From assembly GCA_004555735.1 (NCBI GenBank), contig SFHH01000083.1:1-8645 (forward strand): DNA of 8,645 bases, read 5' to 3'. Under the pieces are notes generated by a model. That model was not told where the DNA came from. It did no database searches and saw only the letters and a list, made by a program, of their open reading frames with translations. Positions 6,199 to 8,645 of this stretch are shown piece by piece. The stretch's first letter is position 1; each line of letters begins with the position of its first letter. A program made the position numbers and the translations under genes. This DNA comes from Acidaminococcus fermentans (GTDB lineage: Bacteria; Bacillota_C; Negativicutes; Acidaminococcales; Acidaminococcaceae).

Positions 6199-7155
6199 TT
6201 ACTTGTAATTTTCCGGATGGGCCTGCATCTCTTTCTTATGCAGGAAGGTAACCAGTAGCGGACACAGGATCGCGGTGGTGATGATGGCCGCGGAGACCTG
6301 CACCGTAGCCGCATCGCTCAAGGCCTTGGAAATGACCCCAGCAGCAGCCACGGCTGCCGGCGTACTGGCTGCATTTCCGGCGGTGGTGCCGATGGCGGCG
6401 CCCACTTCCGGATGTTTGTACTTCATCACTTTATACAGCAGATAACCGGCAATCCCTGTAGTCGCAGTAGAAGCCACACCCAGCAGGATCCCGGAAGGAC
6501 CTGCGCTTACGATGGAAGTCAGGGTCAGCCCGGCCCCCAGAGGGAAAGCAAAGAAAGGGATCAGCAGGGTCGTACCCGGTTCACAGAACTTCTTAATTTC
6601 CGGATCCAGGTTCCCCAAGATACAGCCTACGATGATGGGGATGATGCAGCCGATCAGGACTTCGATGGGAACTCCGTATCCAGCAGCCCCCAGGGCCAGC
6701 AGGGTGAAGAAGGGACCATCGTTGATGGACAGGACGGAAACCGCTCCCACGTCCGTAGCATCCCCATATTCCCCAGCCAGAGCCGCATACAGGCCCCCGT
6801 TGGAGTTGGCAATAGCGGCAATGACGGCAATAGGAGCCAAACCGAAGATTCCCGCTTCCCCGAAGGTATAGCTGATGACGATCCCGATCAGCATCCCCAC
6901 CAGGACTTTTACCGCCGTAAGCAGGACCCCTTTGGTCAGGGTGGTCCCGGCCTGTTTCACATCAATGGTCGTCCCGTTGCAAAACAGGAAAGCGGCCAGG
7001 ATCGGCATAGCTCCCGTTTTCCAGAGATGGGTAGTAAAGGTGCCTTTGAAAATGACCCAGAACTGCGGAGCCAGGGTATTGACCAGTGCCCCCAACAGCA
7101 GGGGGACGATCATCAGGCCTCCAGGACATTTTTTCACTGTCTGCAAAATTTTCAT
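6199..7155 (-). CDS. kdgT: 2-keto-3-deoxygluconate permease family transporter (KdgT)
   Basis: Secondary transporter of the KdgT family, 318 residues, about the size of the E. coli protein, with close to ten hydrophobic segments. Family members carry 2-keto-3-deoxygluconate and probably related sugar acids by cation symport. Landmarks: VKKCPGGLMIVPLLLGAL (7-24), ILAAFLFCNGTTID (52-65), ANSNGGLYAALAGEYG (116-131), GNLDPEIKKF (181-190), LIPFFAFPLGAGL (198-210) and the TTAGNAASTPAAVAAA stretch (257-272). TAGGAGG lies five bases before the ATG. The gene begins 32 bases after the UxaA-type large-subunit gene and is closed by its own terminator, so it is grouped with the dehydratase genes. The true substrate is uncertain: it may be the substrate of the dehydratase, the tetronate used by the kinase next door, or a 2-keto-3-deoxy acid as the name implies. 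No sugar-acid kinase of the KdgK type or KDPG aldolase is present in the window. Confidence 0.9.
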   Translation of the reverse strand: MKILQTVKKCPGGLMIVPLLLGALVNTLAPQFWVIFKGTFTTHLWKTGAMPILAAFLFCNGTTIDVKQAGTTLTKGVLLTAVKVLVGMLIGIVISYTFGEAGIFGLAPIAVIAAIANSNGGLYAALAGEYGDATDVGAVSVLSINDGPFFTLLALGAAGYGVPIEVLIGCIIPIIVGCILGNLDPEIKKFCEPGTTLLIPFFAFPLGAGLTLTSIVSAGPSGILLGVASTATTGIAGYLLYKVMKYKHPEVGAAIGTTAGNAASTPAAVAAAGVISKALSDAATVQVSAAIITTAILCPLLVTFLHKKEMQAHPENYK

Positions 7156-7187
7156 GATTGCCTCCTAAAAGCCCGGTCTGTTCCCGA

Positions 7188-8354
7188 TCAGAATGTACCG
7201 GAGACTTTGTAAATGCCGAATTCCCGATGACCCAGAGCTTCTGCTTTGGTGAATTTCCCATTGCAGACTTCCACCAGCAGCTGGAAAGTCTCTTCGCCCA
7301 GGTCTTTGATGGTAGCCCCTTCCGTGATGATCTTGCCGGCATTCACGTCGATGTTGTCCGGCATATTGTTGAAGGTATCCGTATTCCCCGTGATCTTGAT
7401 CACAGGAGCGATGGGGCTGCCGGTGGGCGTCCCACGGCCGGTAGAGAATACGATGGCCGTCGCCCCGCCGGCGACCATGCCGGTGATGGAATCGATGTCC
7501 TGGCCGGGAGTATCCATGAAATACAGGCCTTTTTTATCCAGAGGCAGCAATTCGGAATATTCCAGGGCCCCCTGGAACGGGGCCGTGTTCCCAGCTTTGT
7601 ACATGCAGCCCAGGGATTTTTCTTCGATGGTGGACAGGCCGCCGGCCTTGTTCCCCGGAGTGGGCTGGCCGGTACGCAGGTCTTCGCCCAGTTTCAGGGC
7701 CCGTTCTTCCACATTGTGGACCATGGTCAGGAATTTTTCCCGCTGGGCCGGATCGCCGAACCGTTCAGCCAGGATATGTTCTGCCCCGATGACTTCGGTG
7801 GTTTCGCTGAGGATGCTGCTGCCGCCCAGGGAGACCAGTTTATCCGACACATACCCGATGGTGGGGTTGGAGGCCAGGCCGCTGGTGGGGTCGGACCCGC
7901 CGCATTCCATGCCCAGGACGATTTCACTGATATCCCCTTCCGTTCGGACTTCTGTAGACAGTTTGGCTGCCATGGCACAGGCGATTTCTCCGCCTCTGGC
8001 AATGGCTTTCAGGGTGCCGCCGCAGCCCTGGATGGTGATGGCTTCCACCGGTTTCCCGGTCACAGCGATCCGCTTGGCCAGTTCATTGGCCTGTATCCCG
8101 TCGCAGCCCAGTCCTACCACCAGGACAGCCCCTACGTTGGCGTTCTTCCCGAAGCCTTCCAGGGTCCGTTCCGTCTGTTCCTGGTCCGAACCGATCTGGC
8201 AGCAGCCATGCTGGTTGGGTACCGCAATAGCACCTGGTACCTGAGCTGCAATCTTTTCAGCGGTATCCGTTGCACACACAGAAGTGGGCAGAATCAGCAG
8301 ATGGTTCCGTACGCCAAAAGTTCCATTTTCCCGTCTGTATCCTAAAATTTTCAT
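7188..8354 (-). CDS. UxaA-type sugar-acid dehydratase, large (catalytic) subunit
   Basis: Homologue of the C-terminal part of altronate/galactarate dehydratases (UxaA, GarD), enzymes that remove water from sugar acids to give 2-keto-3-deoxy acids using a metal ion. At 388 residues it matches the large subunit of the split form; the SAF domain is encoded separately, just upstream. Landmarks: GYRRENGTFGVRNHLLILPT (5-24), NQHGCCQIG (47-55), GLGCDG (81-86), IQGCGGT (108-114), MECGGSDPTSG (149-159), SETTEVIGAEHIL (183-195), GNTAPFQG (255-262) and GRGTPTGSPIAPVIKITGN (307-325, close to the metal/substrate region in the family). Conserved cysteines C51/C52, C84, C111 and C151 are present. AGGAGG stands seven bases before the ATG; the gap to the small-subunit gene is 20 bases. 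Hexonate, hexarate or a C4 acid are all possible substrates, and the split architecture is also that of (2R)-sulfolactate sulfo-lyase SuyAB, so the specific activity is open. Confidence 0.87.
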   Translation of the reverse strand: MKILGYRRENGTFGVRNHLLILPTSVCATDTAEKIAAQVPGAIAVPNQHGCCQIGSDQEQTERTLEGFGKNANVGAVLVVGLGCDGIQANELAKRIAVTGKPVEAITIQGCGGTLKAIARGGEIACAMAAKLSTEVRTEGDISEIVLGMECGGSDPTSGLASNPTIGYVSDKLVSLGGSSILSETTEVIGAEHILAERFGDPAQREKFLTMVHNVEERALKLGEDLRTGQPTPGNKAGGLSTIEEKSLGCMYKAGNTAPFQGALEYSELLPLDKKGLYFMDTPGQDIDSITGMVAGGATAIVFSTGRGTPTGSPIAPVIKITGNTDTFNNMPDNIDVNAGKIITEGATIKDLGEETFQLLVEVCNGKFTKAEALGHREFGIYKVSGTF

Positions 8355-8374
8355 GTTCGTCCCTCCTGTATGCC

Positions 8375-8645
8375 TTACGCCTTCAAATCCCCACGGCCGC
8401 GGGTGCTCGCCAGATTGTGCACATGGACATAGTCGCCAGGATGCAGGTCTTCCAGAGCTTCCCCGATGATCTGCCCATATTTATAGCAGTAGCCCCCTTT
8501 GGGGATATCCTCCACTGCCATCTTGTGGAACTTAGGGATATCGCTGGAAGCGATATAGGTTTTCCCTTCAAATTCGATTTTCTCGCCCTTTTTGATGGGA
8601 CGCAGACAAGTCACCAAATTATCCTTGCTGTTTACATGAATGACC
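8375..8645 (-). CDS. UxaA-type dehydratase small subunit, SAF domain (N-terminus beyond window)
   Basis: Small SAF-domain partner of the dehydratase large subunit encoded 20 bases downstream. The reading frame ends with TAA at 8375-8377 and stays open to the right edge, giving 89 visible residues (VIHVNSKDNLVTCLRPIKKG onward). A TTG at 8615-8617 could be mistaken for a start, but the upstream residues fit the domain (HVNSKDN resembles the first strand of SAF proteins), so it is an internal leucine codon and only a few N-terminal residues should be missing. Typical SAF features follow: FHKMAVEDIPKGGYCYKYGQ, IIGEALEDLHPGDYVHVHNL, then STRGRGD close to the C-terminus. In fused UxaA proteins this domain is N-terminal and helps form the active site; here it is a separate protein, as in split UxaA and SuyA. 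It is the most upstream gene seen of the acid-sugar cluster; its promoter lies outside the window. Confidence 0.85.
   Translation of the reverse strand, partial: VIHVNSKDNLVTCLRPIKKGEKIEFEGKTYIASSDIPKFHKMAVEDIPKGGYCYKYGQIIGEALEDLHPGDYVHVHNLASTRGRGDLKA

Noticed and set aside
7158..8345. 395-codon open frame on the plus strand
   Set aside because: Antisense shadow of the dehydratase large-subunit gene, which has many family motifs; the plus-strand translation shows none.
8615..8617. TTG as start of the SAF-domain subunit
   Set aside because: The frame stays open to the window edge and the residues before the TTG fit the beginning of a SAF domain; there is no ribosome binding site before the TTG.
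1..8645. Mobile element, phage, CRISPR array or defence system
   Set aside because: No transposase, integrase, terminal repeats, regularly spaced repeats or defence-type domains were seen on either strand; all genes are metabolic or transport genes in ordinary operon order.

Overview
The window (8,645 bases) holds seven protein-coding genes, all on the minus strand, so transcription runs from the right end to the left. No RNA gene, insertion sequence, integrase or CRISPR array is visible. GC content is moderate to high in genes and drops sharply in one intergenic region. Strong AGGAGG-type ribosome binding sites and U-tailed intrinsic terminators suit a Firmicutes-type bacterium. The oligopeptide-type transporter beside an acid-sugar cluster would fit a gut anaerobe, perhaps a Negativicutes member such as Acidaminococcus; this is an impression of style, not a demonstrated assignment.

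Right half (about 3,640-8,645), carbohydrate-acid catabolism. In transcription order: the small SAF-domain subunit of a split UxaA-type (altronate/galactarate dehydratase family) enzyme, cut by the window edge; its 388-residue large subunit; a 2-keto-3-deoxygluconate permease-family transporter (KdgT); a four-carbon acid sugar kinase (DUF1537, DtnK-like); and a PdxA2-type 4-phosphate dehydrogenase. The last two match the known D-threonate route: phosphorylation at O4, then oxidation and decarboxylation to dihydroxyacetone phosphate. A strong hairpin terminator followed by a plausible promoter separates kdgT from the kinase, so the dehydratase-permease genes and the kinase-dehydrogenase pair may be two linked but separately controlled units. 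A second strong terminator closes the cluster after pdxA2.

Left half (1-3,640), ABC importer of the peptide/opine/nickel family. After an AT-rich regulatory region with a good sigma-A promoter and an 18-base near-perfect palindrome come a family 5 lipoprotein binding protein, a DppB-type permease and a DppC-type permease that runs off the left edge. Between the binding-protein gene and the permease genes lie two hairpins. One is followed by five U residues and sits just ahead of the dppB-like ribosome binding site, which would be expected to make the binding protein more abundant than the membrane subunits. The ATPase genes are not in the window and would be expected beyond the left edge.

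The most notable points are the combination of a split UxaA dehydratase, KdgT, DUF1537 kinase and PdxA2 in one cluster, with an unassigned substrate for the dehydratase; the internal terminator and promoter inside that cluster; the palindromic operator candidate ahead of the binding-protein gene; and the attenuator-like hairpin inside the transporter operon. No wholly new system is evident.
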